From contig OX411546.1 of NCBI GenBank assembly GCA_948146395.1, positions 19,671,158-19,735,157 of the forward strand: DNA of 64,000 nucleotides, given 5' to 3'. This document shows, piece by piece, positions 54,712 to 64,000 of the stretch. Made by a program: the position numbers and the translations under genes. Positions within the stretch are counted from its first letter, which is position 1. Each line of letters starts with the position of its first letter. The stretch comes from Fragum whitleyi. Its lineage: Eukaryota; Mollusca; Bivalvia; Cardiida; Cardiidae. Under the pieces are notes generated by a model. The model did not search any database, was not told the origin of the DNA, and was given only the letters and a program-made list of their open reading frames with translations.

Positions 54712-54990
54712 GAAGCCGCCGTCATAGCGCAGTTGGTAGCGCGTCGGACTGTCAATCTACAGGTCCCGGGTTCGATTCCCGACGGCGGCATTCATTCTTT
54801 CCGACTTTTTGTCACTCACCAATGGGTTGACAATAGTAAACCTATGTGAGATAGCAGCTGGAGACAGGAAAGAATGTAATGGTAGTACTGGTGTGAGAAA
54901 TACCAGGGATCCATTGTTAGGTGCTCCAGCCGCCGCGATATAACTGCAATAATGTTGAAAGCGGCGTTAAACCCCATTCAGTCAGTCAGT
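54712..54990 (+). mobile_element. tRNA-headed SINE, full length, 11-bp perfect target duplication
   Basis: CGATTTTAATT occurs at 54,701-54,711 and again at 54,991-55,001. The head (54,715 on) has a 7-bp acceptor stem GCCGCCG/CGGCGGC, A box TAGCGCAGTTGG and B box GGTTCGATTCC; the loop CTGTCAA would read GTC. The anticodon stem is mispaired, so this is a SINE promoter and not a working tRNA gene. The body contains GGTGCTCCAGCCGCCGCG. The end is GGCGTTAAACCCC-ATTCAGTCAGTCAGT, a short tandem tail typical of molluscan SINEs. Confidence 0.9.
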
Positions 54991-55016
54991 CGATTTTAAT
55001 TACGTTAGAATCCATA

Positions 55017-55033
55017 CCCCCCCCCCCCCCCCC
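55017..55033. repeat. Poly(C) run
   Basis: About 17 consecutive C following CATA. Similar C or G runs lie at 784, 7,483 and 36,976. Confidence 0.9.
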
Positions 55034-55520
55034 TACACACACTCAACAACAAATTATTACATAAATTATACCCCTATAAATTATACGTATTCTTACCCTG
55101 TAAATTTTCTTAACATGCGCATGTATTGTTATGTAAATGGTCTTTTACAATTTATATGCTCTTGGTGTTTGAGACGCACAGCAAAGTCTCTATCGATCGC
55201 CTATGCTTTTTAGCCAATGAAACTTAACTATTCAAAAAGTATATCCATCTCACTTTCTGCTCATCCAAGTGAAGTCTAGAGTATTTGGGTCATAGGGGGC
55301 AATGACTGTGAAATCCAGACAGTGACGTCATATCGAGTCTGGTGAACTGTCTGCAACGAGGGTCTATTTTACCCTTAACTCGGCGATATATTTTTCGAAT
55401 GCGATGGTTATGATTTCGGCAAATCTTTATGCACAAAATAATTTCACTCTGGTAAAGGTCAGTTCTACAAATTTAAACGTTGATGAAAAGTTTATCTAGG
55501 GCATTGTATTGGGTTTCGAT
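55034..55520. other. Nothing recognised (interior of the 4.75-kb element)
   Basis: AT-rich unassigned sequence. Confidence 0.3.
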
Positions 55521-55835
55521 TTAAGTTAAGAATATTACAGCATCGGCTTGATTATTATCACATAGCCTATTGCTTAAATATGTTTCTACAAGGTACGGAC
55601 GCATTACACTTACTGGTGAATTGAGGATGTTAAACTTACGAAAATTGTTACATACGCTGAAAAGACGCCATGAATTTGTTTTGTACCCGGTGCATAGGCT
55701 TTGCATACGCTCTTTACTTCGAGGGAACCAACTACTAAAATTTCGTCCGCTCAGAAAGTTTTGAGCGCTTTCTAAACCTTTGCTCTTCCGCCGTGTCCGT
55801 TTTGCACACCCCTTGTCCCTGTTTGGCAGTCAGAC
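55521..55835 (-). mobile_element. Decayed H-type fragment (reverse orientation)
   Basis: Minus-strand words such as GCGTATGCAAAGCC, GTACAAAACAAATTC and the GCAAAACGGACACGG segment resemble the H elements at 51.4-52.2 kb. Ends are eroded. Confidence 0.45.
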
Positions 55836-55975
55836 CAGCCCTGCGTTCAGTTACCAAAACGCCTGTTATTTCGAAAATGATACCGCGCTTTGCACGCAAA
55901 TGCTTGTGTTGGGCAAAATTTGCAAATTGTTTCTCGAACGTTTTCATTCAGAAGGCAGGGCGGACCTCGAGGCTT
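55836..55975. mobile_element. L-family palindrome, decayed
   Basis: CCCTGCGTTCAGTTACC and CATTCAGAAGGCAGGG outer arms; CGCGCTTTGCACGCAAATG inner arm with a damaged partner. Confidence 0.65.
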
Positions 55976-57295
55976 GAGATTCGTAATTGAAATTTTACTA
56001 GTATCCTTGTATCTTGACTTGTGATTACGATAAATTTGTATACACTTACTGGCCAAACCCTGTCATATGTTTACGATTAAAACATTTGCAGAACGTTAAA
56101 GTAACGGTACCGTGCTAAATGGAAATCCCCATGTGGAGATCCATTCTAAAACTAAGCTAACTTTTGTCACCAAGAACTTCTTACAACAGCCTTCGACTGC
56201 AAGAGATTGTGTCTTGATTTTGTGTAGTAGGTTTACTATACTAATCTACAAAACGAAATTGGATTGTAAAACAATTGTATGTGGCTTCGGCTAATCTATC
56301 AATTTCAAAACGGTAAAGAGACCAATCCGATTTATATTTATTATTGTATACCCATACCTATCTGGGAACGTTTGCATGATGTAGGTAAACGGTATTTCAA
56401 CCAGTCATGCGTTTCGAATATCAAATCGATCTCAAGCGCTTCCATTTTGAACCACAATTGAGACAGGCTTGAAATGGATTTTGATGATGTCTTTTCTAAC
56501 GTATTCGTTGGTTCTTATTTTTCGGGGATATTTGATATAGGAAATATATGTCAATTCAATATTGTTATCGGTCAAATTGATGTGCGTGAATAAACATGGT
56601 TCGAAAATACGCGTTAATTATTGCCATGTGAATATCATAAATCGTCTGAGGCCGCTCAAATATTTTGGGTGGAATCGTGATTCTTTAACAACCTTGTTAA
56701 AAATCACATCTTTTTTTCTCTCTATCTGTTAATATTTTGATGTTGAAAGGTATCTTGTAAAAATCAAAGACCCCATGGTTAAAACGCCGCGATTATTCAA
56801 TGACATAGGACGATAGGGTAAACATTTAAATGATAGTATTCTGATATATTACAAGAAATCGACCTGCTATCCGATTCTGAAACAGTTCATAAAACTAGTC
56901 TGATATTAACCTGACGCTTAATCTGTAGAAATGCGAAATTTTAGCTTATAAATTGAATTCAACGAAACAACTTGGTTTCACAGGAAGTTGCCTTCTGCAA
57001 CGGGACTAGCCGTTGTCTAAGAAAACCATGCTAAAATATGTTTACAATCAATGTAATGAATAATAATGTTAAGAGGTTCATAAAGTTCTGTAAATGATTA
57101 TCATCTATATTTTTTAATCAATATGATTAACGATTCCCCCGTTTTTAGCAAAAAAACTAGAAAAGAATCCTAATCGAAAACGCCAAAATGTTACTACAGA
57201 GTCATGTAGGCGTTTTCATACATAATTTCTTATTTTGCGCTCGTTTAAGTAAGGATATTTTACCCTTCCCTTGAGCTATATTCGTACACTACTTT
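55976..57295. other. Interior of the 4.75-kb element, unassigned
   Basis: No frame longer than about 60 codons; no recognised repeat. Confidence 0.35.
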
Positions 57296-57844
57296 TTCTA
57301 TCGTTCGTACACTGATTTGAAATTGTCTGCTATAGGCCGTACACCGGTAGATTTTTTCCTATCCAAATATTCCAAAAAACAAAAAATAATCTCGCAGTAA
57401 AATTTAGTATGTAAAATCTTTGGACAACAAAGAAAGTATAGCAAAGTAAATCGAGGGCCAGTTACGTAAAATATGAGCATTTTCATTCGATTTCGCAGAA
57501 GGCCAAGAAAATTGTCAGTGATTAGACGGTTTATTTTCCTTTATTCTATGACAGAAACAAATTATTTCATGTTTTCCAAAGAGACAAACATTACCGACTA
57601 CCTCAGTGGTGTAAATTCGCTTTTCACTAAGTAAAATCACAACAAACACAGAAATAATAAAAGAAATACTAACCATGGATCCCACTTCGTAGATATTTCC
57701 CTCGACTCACTAATCGCTATATCCGGTGTACGTTGATACACGGTGGTCACATTTATTATAATATTTTGTATTAAGCGACCATTCCCATAAACGACCGCTT
57801 TTTGTTGGTTCCTTGAACGGTCGCTTAACACAAGTTTTACTGTA

Positions 57845-58025
57845 CATATTTTGACATTACTTATTGTAATTGTTCATCATCAAAATAAAGGTTAACATGA
57901 TTTATTAACACTGTATCACAAAAGTATTCCAATAGGGGATATATAGAAACGGAACAAAAAGGATTCCTTAGACACTGAATAGAAACGCACAAGGATAGGT
58001 CTTAAGAGTTCGACAAAGTTCCCTA
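57845..58025. other. Nothing recognised
   Basis: Short spacer after the nested block. Confidence 0.3.
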
Positions 58026-58494
58026 CTCAGTTAACATCATTGTGAAATTGAAAATTTGAATGATTTCGATTGAAATTGAACAAGTGCGACGAGTGAGTTT
58101 TGAGTGAATATGAAATTTAGGGGAGGTAATCCAATATCGGTAATTTGGTTAAGGGTGAACAAAATTAACGATAGCCTATTATTATTATCTCCTTTATTAT
58201 ATATAAAATAATCATATAGATAACTTCCCGTAAATAACAGCCCAATTCTTCGAGAACCAATCAGATACTTATATTTTCAATTATGTCTGTGAAATTGCGA
58301 TTTTTCTATTTTTATATCTGCTATATTTATTTTGAATACAGTTGTTGATCGTGTCTTTTTTGGTGATTTCGGAGAGTTTTTTTTAAAAAAAGTTTGAGTA
58401 AGTGTTTTGGAATGAATAAATTGAGCGCTGCGCAAGCTGTTTAGAATAGTTTTAATTGAGATGAATGTCAATTTCACAATGTTTCAAACTGTAC
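58026..58494 (-). mobile_element. J-family MITE J19
   Basis: CAGTTAACATCATTGTGAAA on the left, TTCACAATGTTTCAAACTGTA on the right; GGGAGGTAATCCAATATCGG at the hairpin. Confidence 0.78.
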
Positions 58495-58609
58495 CTAGAA
58501 GATAAAGCTGGCTTATTTATCTACGTTTAGTTTATTTTTCTTATATTATCCGATGAAAAAGTCGAATAAGTATATTTGTTTGTAATCTGCATGGACCAAA
58601 CTTGATATT

Positions 58610-59415
58610 ATCTGACTTTTATACCACGCTTGGTCAAACAATGCTGTGTAGTAACGAGTTTTGAAGTAAAATTGAGTTTGGCAATAATTATTGCAAAACT
58701 CGTTGCGTTGACAAACCCTTATTGCAATTCAGTGCACAACAAGTTTTGCAACAAAATTGAGAGATGCAATAAATTTTTTTTGTATGATATCCAACAAATA
58801 TGCGCCCAAAATATTTGCTCTCTGTCATAATTAGAGTATTCAAGTCTTGTTTTGCCTGATATTGTGCGAAGTTTTAAAGCCTAATTATCTTTAAGAATCT
58901 GACACTAAAATCCTATAACGTTAAGCTTAATATTTTGAAACCCTTTAATATTTGACAACATACTAGTTTCGGTATGATTAATTGTAGTGAATTTAAGATA
59001 GACAGTACAATTGAAGTTTTTAATAGAAAATATAACCTATCTGAATGGAAATGTTTATTCGAATTCTCTACAAAAAGAGTGCACAACACGATTTGCAAAA
59101 CAATTGAGAAATGCAATAAACTGCTTTCATGAATATTATTCAACAAAATGCTTTAAAATAATACTATTCTAGATCAAGCAAAACAAAATGTCGATACTCT
59201 ATTTAATAAACAAATGGCAATTTTTGGGGCGCATGTTCGTTAGATATCATACAAAAAATAGTTTATTACATTTCTCAATTTTATTGCAAATCTTATTGAG
59301 CACTTAATTGCAAAAAGGATCTTGTCATCGCGACGAGCTTTGCAATAATAGTACAAAACTCGTTTTTATTGCAAAACGCTTTAATACAATGCTGAGCTTG
59401 TTTATTCAAATCAAT
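58610..59415. mobile_element. Long inverted-repeat element with TTGCAATAA words
   Basis: Left arm about 58,625-58,815 and right arm about 59,210-59,400 are inverted copies (left ATATGCGCCCAAAA, right TTTTGGGGCGCATG; both carry TGTATGATATC and GCAAAACTCG). A third, partial copy of the arm lies between at about 59,085-59,150. TTGCAATAA and TTTTGCAA occur many times. No transposase frame. Confidence 0.75.
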
Positions 59416-59904
59416 GCCTCGAACAGGCCCTCACAAAGACTGCACCGCTACTCATGTACGGTACATTTCAACATGAAGTTTTAATATTTGAAGCTTTTTT
59501 ACCCATAAACTGGGCAATAAATCCGAATCGAATTTTTGTTAGATATCACAAAAAAATTACCCTTAATGACTCTCTCAGCGAAGATTTCGTTGGACGTCAT
59601 TGCAATCGACTGAATTTTTTAAATGACATTCTTCCGATCTATAATCATATAAAGACATCTTCGGAAGATAGACATGCTGTAGAAACGAAAAATTTAGAAC
59701 GGACTTGAATAAGTGAGGATGGAGGTGTTACCCTGATGACCCGTTTGGAATAATTTTGATGAAAAGAAATCTAAATCTAAATCACTGAAAATCTAATGTC
59801 ACGTTCGAACATGAACATTGTAACAAAAGAAAATATTTTCTTTTTATCTGCTCAATTTGGCGCATAATCATCCGAACAGTCCATACTGACTAGTTAATAT
59901 TTAT
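59416..59904. other. Unidentified 84-codon ORF, otherwise nothing
   Basis: Plus frame 59,454-59,708 (…FLPINWAINPNRIFVRYHKK…) has no domain I can name. Confidence 0.3.
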
Positions 59905-60316
59905 TTATAATATGACCTAGTCGCCGGAGAGATATAATCCCGTTGAATATCTTTAGTATTACACGGGTGTTATTACACTAGTGGAATAAGTATGTAAATG
60001 AGTTCAAATGAATAGCAACGCTATTTTTCAACCGCGAAATGACGTCATTATCTTTTTTTAGTGACGTCATTTTAAAACGGCGTCATAAGTTTTGCGGAAA
60101 ATTAAAACGTTGAATTTCAAGAATTTTGACGATTTTTCGCTTAAATTCGGGTCATATTATAAACAGAATATAAAATTTGTGCTCATAGAATACATAATTT
60201 ATAAAACTCGTCATCTAAAACAGATAAAAACTCGGCGTAGCCTCGTTTTTATCTGTTTAATGATGACTCGTTTAATAAATTCCGTTTTCAATGATCACTC
60301 ATTCAATATCCTCTAT
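59905..60316 (+). mobile_element. D-family element D3, complete
   Basis: TATAATATGACCTAGTCGCC start; ATTACACGGGTGTTATTACA hairpin; perfect TGACGTCA at 60,040 and 60,062 (22 bp apart); tail hairpin GATAAAAACTCGGCGTAGCC; end CATTCAATATCCTCTA. A 121-codon frame starting inside is repeat-derived. Confidence 0.82.
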
Positions 60317-60734
60317 TTGTCTATCTATATAATAATCTATTTTTTGTTTATGACAATAATTATACAAACATATGCTCTTCGCATGATTTTAATGTATGCG
60401 TTTCTGGTGTTAAAACATGACCATAGACGTCAGATCTTTTTGAAGGGACGACTGTAGATTGACAATTATGTCTAAAACAAGTCCTCCCGATTGGCGGAAG
60501 GTATAATTTAAAACGAGTCAAATAAATTCATCGTAAGCGGATGGGTGTTAGCTGCGCGTGATTATTAAGCTAGACGCAGGATTAAAGACTACAAATTGGA
60601 TGAAACAAAATGATACATTATACCAAACTCAAACTCAAAACTCTTTAATATTGGCAAATCGGCAATCAAACATGTTACCAATACTCTTCTAGTGCTGAAT
60701 TTATAACGTAGACATAACCAAATGCTTGAAGAAA

Positions 60735-61020
60735 TATATAATACGTATTCAGTGATTTGTATGAAAAAACATCTAACAAGGTTGCGGGAATTGATAATTG
60801 TCGAGGCTCTGCCAAGGCAATTATTAATTCCCACAACCGAGTAAGATATTTTTCACACAATACAGTAAGAGCGTATTATATTTATCTGATAACATCTGTT
60901 TTCCTTGTTTTTGTCGATGTTTCTAACAGAAATGCAAGTGTCTCAAAACAACCGCATTATGTTCTAAAAGTGTCCGTTTGATAGCATGAAAAACATCACA
61001 TTAAATGTTATCACACGGAT
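60735..61020 (+). mobile_element. F-family element, copy 2, intact double hairpin
   Basis: Outer arms ATACGTATTCAGTGATTTG / CACAATACAGTAAGAGCG; inner arms GGGAATTGATAATTG / CAATTATTAATTCCC; apex GAGGCTCTGCCAAGG. It is followed by GATAACATCTGTT and a conserved flank shared with the 45.9-kb copy. Confidence 0.68.
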
Positions 61021-61079
61021 AATTGTATAGTTACAAGATAAAATGCAATTAAGGTTTACAAGAGTAACTCAAAGCATTT

Positions 61080-62010
61080 TATCAGCACATTCAGTAATTT
61101 ATGCTAAAGAAAGATGAAAATCGGCGATTCGTCTGCGATTCCTATTTTTCATCGGTCGGCTAATAGAAATATAGCGTCGGCCGGACGCCCGTAAATTCAT
61201 GACAAACCATTTTTTTGCAGTTCCACAAAACCGCTAGCGTGGGAAGGTCTCTTATTTTTGCAAGTGTTGGTGCATAAATTGCGTGATCTATTAAACGCAG
61301 CGTGCTGACGAAACACCGGAGTAATACCGTCGATTAATCGACAATACGTCGGCGAAGTGAAAATGTCATAAAAAGACAAAAAGGACGTCTGTCTTTTGTA
61401 CCAATCGGCCGGAGCCTGACCGATCGCCGGCGATACAAAATCGATTACAACACACCAAATAGACTAGTCAGAAGATTTTAATTTGAAGATAAATCTCGCC
61501 GACGAGTGGCCGATTTCAACCAAATTCACTATTGAATCAGTCGATGCACCGATCAATCACCGAATTGTAGTCGAATAGTCGCCGATGTTATTACCGATTA
61601 CACAAAGTCGTCGGCCTGGAAACGCCGCCGTGTGGGATCGTTTATGTGACAGTAGCTTTAAAACGATCTCCAATGTCGCTAAATGTAGTTCCTGTAAAAT
61701 TTTGTAATCGTCATTTCTCGTACTAATATGATGCTTTTGATTAGATTGCTAGCGGTAGACAATGACGTAATGACATCGTCATAAGTTACGTAAGTGAGGG
61801 AGCCGAGTGCCTATAAATATATCAACATTAGGCACTAGGCGATTATGAGTTTCAAGACTGCTACAAACATGACGTAAAGACTTCCTGAAATGAAGTCAAT
61901 TTCAAAATGAGAGATGTATTTCTTAAAACGACTGCAGAATAAAGAACTTCAAGTGAAATTGCCGAAGATAATTCCGCCGTCGGCGATTAATAGGTCGCTG
62001 AGAAAATATA
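61080..62010. other. CGAT/GTCGGC-rich stretch
   Basis: Noticeably more GC and CpG than its surroundings. GTCGGC, TCGCCGA and CGATCG words recur in both orientations (61,110-61,640 and again at 61,970-62,010). No open frame. Possibly an eroded DNA element with internal repeats. Confidence 0.4.
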
Positions 62011-62499
62011 ATTTGCTGACACGTCGACATTACTTATTTTTATGTGTCTTCAGCCTATGAAGAACATCGGCCTCAACTTGTGTTACATCCATATTTTAAG
62101 AAATAAGTGGTGTATAGAATAATTTCTATGTGTGTATATCTAAACATTTTATCCAAAATTTGTGTTTGAGCCTTCTTCTCATTTGGGACCCGGCATGCGA
62201 AAATCACATTAAGAACCCAGGCGAAAAGCATTACGTTATTCTCATTTCATTACTTTGCATTGCATGCGATAATATATGTAGTATACGGAATTGGGCGACA
62301 CTGGATTACCGCGGATTGAGAAAATTGACAATCTGGGAACTGCCTTAAAAAAATTAATAATAAAAAAAAAATATATAAATAAATACAAAAAAAACTCATT
62401 TCAAAGTACATGTAGTTGCTCACTTTAAACCAACTTTTGCATGAATTTCCTTTGGTGACCCTATTCAAACCGATTCAAGAAACTGCCATTGACCCAAAA
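62011..62499. other. Nothing recognised; ends in A-rich tail
   Basis: A-rich sequence at 62,345-62,395 could be the tail of a retrocopy, but the upstream part matches no RNA I recognise. Confidence 0.3.
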
Positions 62500-62720
62500 T
62501 TTTGGATATCGCGTGGACTTTTTAACTTTTTTATAGCCCGGGGTATTATGATCACCTTGGCGACGTCCACGTTTGTGATAACATGACAAACTTCAACCTT
62601 GGTCATATCTCTATTGTTATTGAAGATATCCGCATGAAACTTGGCATGTGATGTCACAAGAGCTATCCAGATTATCAAGGAGGATAAGTCTTGAAATATT
62701 TTTGTAAGATTCATGCCCCC
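62500..62720 (+). repeat. Interspersed repeat P, copy 2
   Basis: TCAACCTTGGTCATATCTCT...GAAGATATCC...ATGAAACTTGG matches the minus strand of 34,960-35,060. Confidence 0.6.
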
Positions 62721-63897
62721 TTTTCGACTTTTTATTTATGAACATATATTTATTGAATCTACGATAATTTTCTTTCCATTTAATACATGTTGCGAGAAAT
62801 TCCATTATCCTCGAGTCGATTTTGTGTGTGTGTTAGCATATCAATAATTTTTTTCAAATACATCACAAATACACAAAAATTGTTCTGTACTTGAATAAGC
62901 ATGCCATTCCAAGCAACTTTCAATATGAAATGCTTTGTCAAAATCCAAGAGGATCAGGGTTGGTTCAAAAACCGAGTATTTTTGTTCTCATTTCGGAAAG
63001 AGGTCTCCTTAGTCAATTATCACTTTCTGATTTTGTAGCCCAAAATCGTTAATATTGACTAGAAATTTGCTTCCATTCCATAAAATGCAGTATTTCATTA
63101 TTATTATTATTATTATTATTATTTTATTTTATTTATTTTTTTTCTTTTTTTTTTTGCGAAACGCATATTTCTGAAGCCATGTTCGTAGTATGATTTCATG
63201 GACAATTTCTTTAAGCCCAAATTATAAGTGCCTACATTTGAAAGTGCAAATTATCAACTTCCTTAGGATTTGTTGAAACTAATGCGTTGGCAGAAAGTAC
63301 ATTCGTTATGAAAACTACAAAACCAGTCGCAAACAAAAGCTAAAGAAATAAGCTTCTGAAACCTTTGACTATTCTTTTGATAATTTGTACGAAGAATCAA
63401 ATGATGGATCTTTATCAAAAACAATAAAGTTTAAACGATAAAGCGTTTCTTTTGCAAGTCAGTATATACATAGATAACGCCGAATCTTTCGCATTCAAGT
63501 TCGTGTGGAGCTTGTTTCAACTAAACGTATTCTGTATTAATCAGCGGATAGCAAGTAGCAATCTCCAACTTATCGGTGTGCCCGTATTGTGACTTCAACT
63601 TTATTCAATCATTTCTGAGAAAACTTTTTATGCATTCTTAAAAACGATTTAATATACACATGTATTTAAAAAGACTGCACGCGTGTATATCACAACATTG
63701 CACTTACTGTATCCTAAAAACGCACGATACTGGTTTAGTTATTTATTCAGAAAATAAATAGTCATTAGGTCAGAGAGTCTTATTTATCTAGCAGGCGACA
63801 ACTTGTCACTACTGTACCGATGTGGGAGGTAAAATACTTTGATGAAAAATCTCAGCCGGCGGCCTCACTGGGTGGCGCTTGCTTTGATCATTAGTTT
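62721..63897. other. No recognised gene; (ATT)n run
   Basis: An (ATT)n microsatellite at 63,100-63,123 is followed by T-rich sequence. No other feature. Confidence 0.4.
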
Positions 63898-64000
63898 TAC
63901 AGTTAATAACATCTTAAAATAGACAATGGAAATGATTTTGGAATGGATGAACGAGTTGGATAAGCGAGTTTTTAATGAAATAATAGGGAGGTGTTAATAA
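63898..64000 (-). mobile_element. J-family MITE J20, cut by window end
   Basis: TACAGTTAATAACATCTTAA then GAATGA/GAACGAG words, running off the window at GGGAGGTG. Confidence 0.75.

Larger units (their letters stand above)
52992..57746. mobile_element. 4,755-bp DNA transposon, 51-bp perfect TIRs, 5-bp GTCAC target duplication
   Basis: Left TIR 52,992-53,042 and right TIR 57,696-57,746 are exact inverted copies beginning CACCGTGTATCAACG. GTCAC flanks both sides; the uninterrupted outer MITE at 3,289-3,600 has one GTCAC there. A motif, GTGTACGGCCTATAG, recurs at 53,396, 53,419 (variant), 53,450 and inverted at 57,330; the TIR itself contains GTACACCGGATATAG, its near complement. No transposase is visible, so this is a non-autonomous or gutted element. 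A 5-bp duplication and a CAC-starting heptamer (CACCGTG) are features of the Transib/RAG-like superfamily, but this assignment is speculative. Confidence 0.85.
52734..57844 (+). mobile_element. Outer ~320-bp MITE split by nested insertions
   Basis: The left part (52,734-52,991) opens TACAGTCGATATTGCTCG and the right part (57,747-57,844) closes GCTTAACACAAGTTTTACTG-TA. Joined, they match the intact 3,289-3,600 copy along their length. The left part also carries a small hairpin (52,885-52,925) absent from the intact copy. Confidence 0.85.

Noticed and set aside
54715..54790. Functional tRNA (GTC anticodon)
   Set aside because: Acceptor and T stems are good, but the anticodon stem is mispaired and a SINE body with target duplications follows.
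60092..60457. 121-codon plus frame
   Set aside because: Starts inside the D3 element and runs through its hairpin; no protein features.
1..64000. CRISPR array, bacterial operons or an endogenous viral insert
   Set aside because: Repeats are dispersed MITEs, not evenly spaced identical units; introns and SINEs mark an animal genome; no viral replication or capsid-like frame was seen.

Overview
This is AT-rich animal DNA with introns, a potassium-channel gene and a very dense load of non-autonomous mobile elements. A tRNA-headed SINE with a (CAGT)n-type tail, an element that opens with an AGCTCACCTGAGC-like end and carries ~177-bp tandem core repeats, and many foldback MITEs together suggest a marine mollusc, most likely a bivalve. 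That is an inference from repeat style; nothing in the window names the species. There is no bacterial operon, no CRISPR array and no recognisable virus.

Host genes. (1) A complete two-exon voltage-gated potassium channel subunit of the Kv3/Shaw class lies on the plus strand (exons 2,700-3,254 and 4,013-4,924; 488 aa). Its T1 domain with the HX5C-X20-CC zinc motif and its TIGYGD selectivity filter are intact. The voltage sensor and the S6 gate carry unusual substitutions. (2) On the minus strand two exons (36,483-36,343 and 24,132-23,903), joined in phase across a 12.2-kb intron, encode TM2-TM4 of a claudin/PMP22-like four-helix membrane protein. The only upstream exon I can propose (38,261-38,246) would give a shortened protein without TM1. 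I recognise no other protein gene; the remaining ORFs are short, unidentified or repeat-derived.

Layout. 0-2.45 kb and 12.8-15.8 kb are two rearranged copies of one segment, with internal inversions and later insertions. 2.5-5 kb is the channel gene, whose intron holds two MITEs. 5-24 kb is a repeat mosaic. 23.9-38.3 kb is the minus-strand membrane-protein gene, its intron filled with MITEs, a composite tandem array and minisatellites. 38-52 kb holds foldback elements, a head-to-tail pair of Harbinger-like elements, a CATA microsatellite and a 177-bp-unit tandem element. 52.7-57.8 kb is a nested stack: a ~320-bp MITE split by a 4,755-bp element with 51-bp perfect terminal inverted repeats, which itself contains two SINEs, one of them interrupted by a foldback element. 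58-64 kb contains more MITEs, a long inverted-repeat element and a CGAT-rich stretch.

Repeat families named here: J (~450 bp, TA-flanked, about 20 copies or fragments); C, D, E and F (different sequences, but each has a double-hairpin tail ending near CCTCT; C, D and E also carry CRE-like TGACGTCA octamers, paired in C and D); B (438-bp MITE with a central hairpin); L (palindrome with arms around CCCCGCTTTGCACG); U (MITE with ends around GTGCGTGACATTTCCAACA); G (ends around CTGGCAGGGCGG); Harbinger-like elements (ends GGGGCC...); and the tRNA-SINE.
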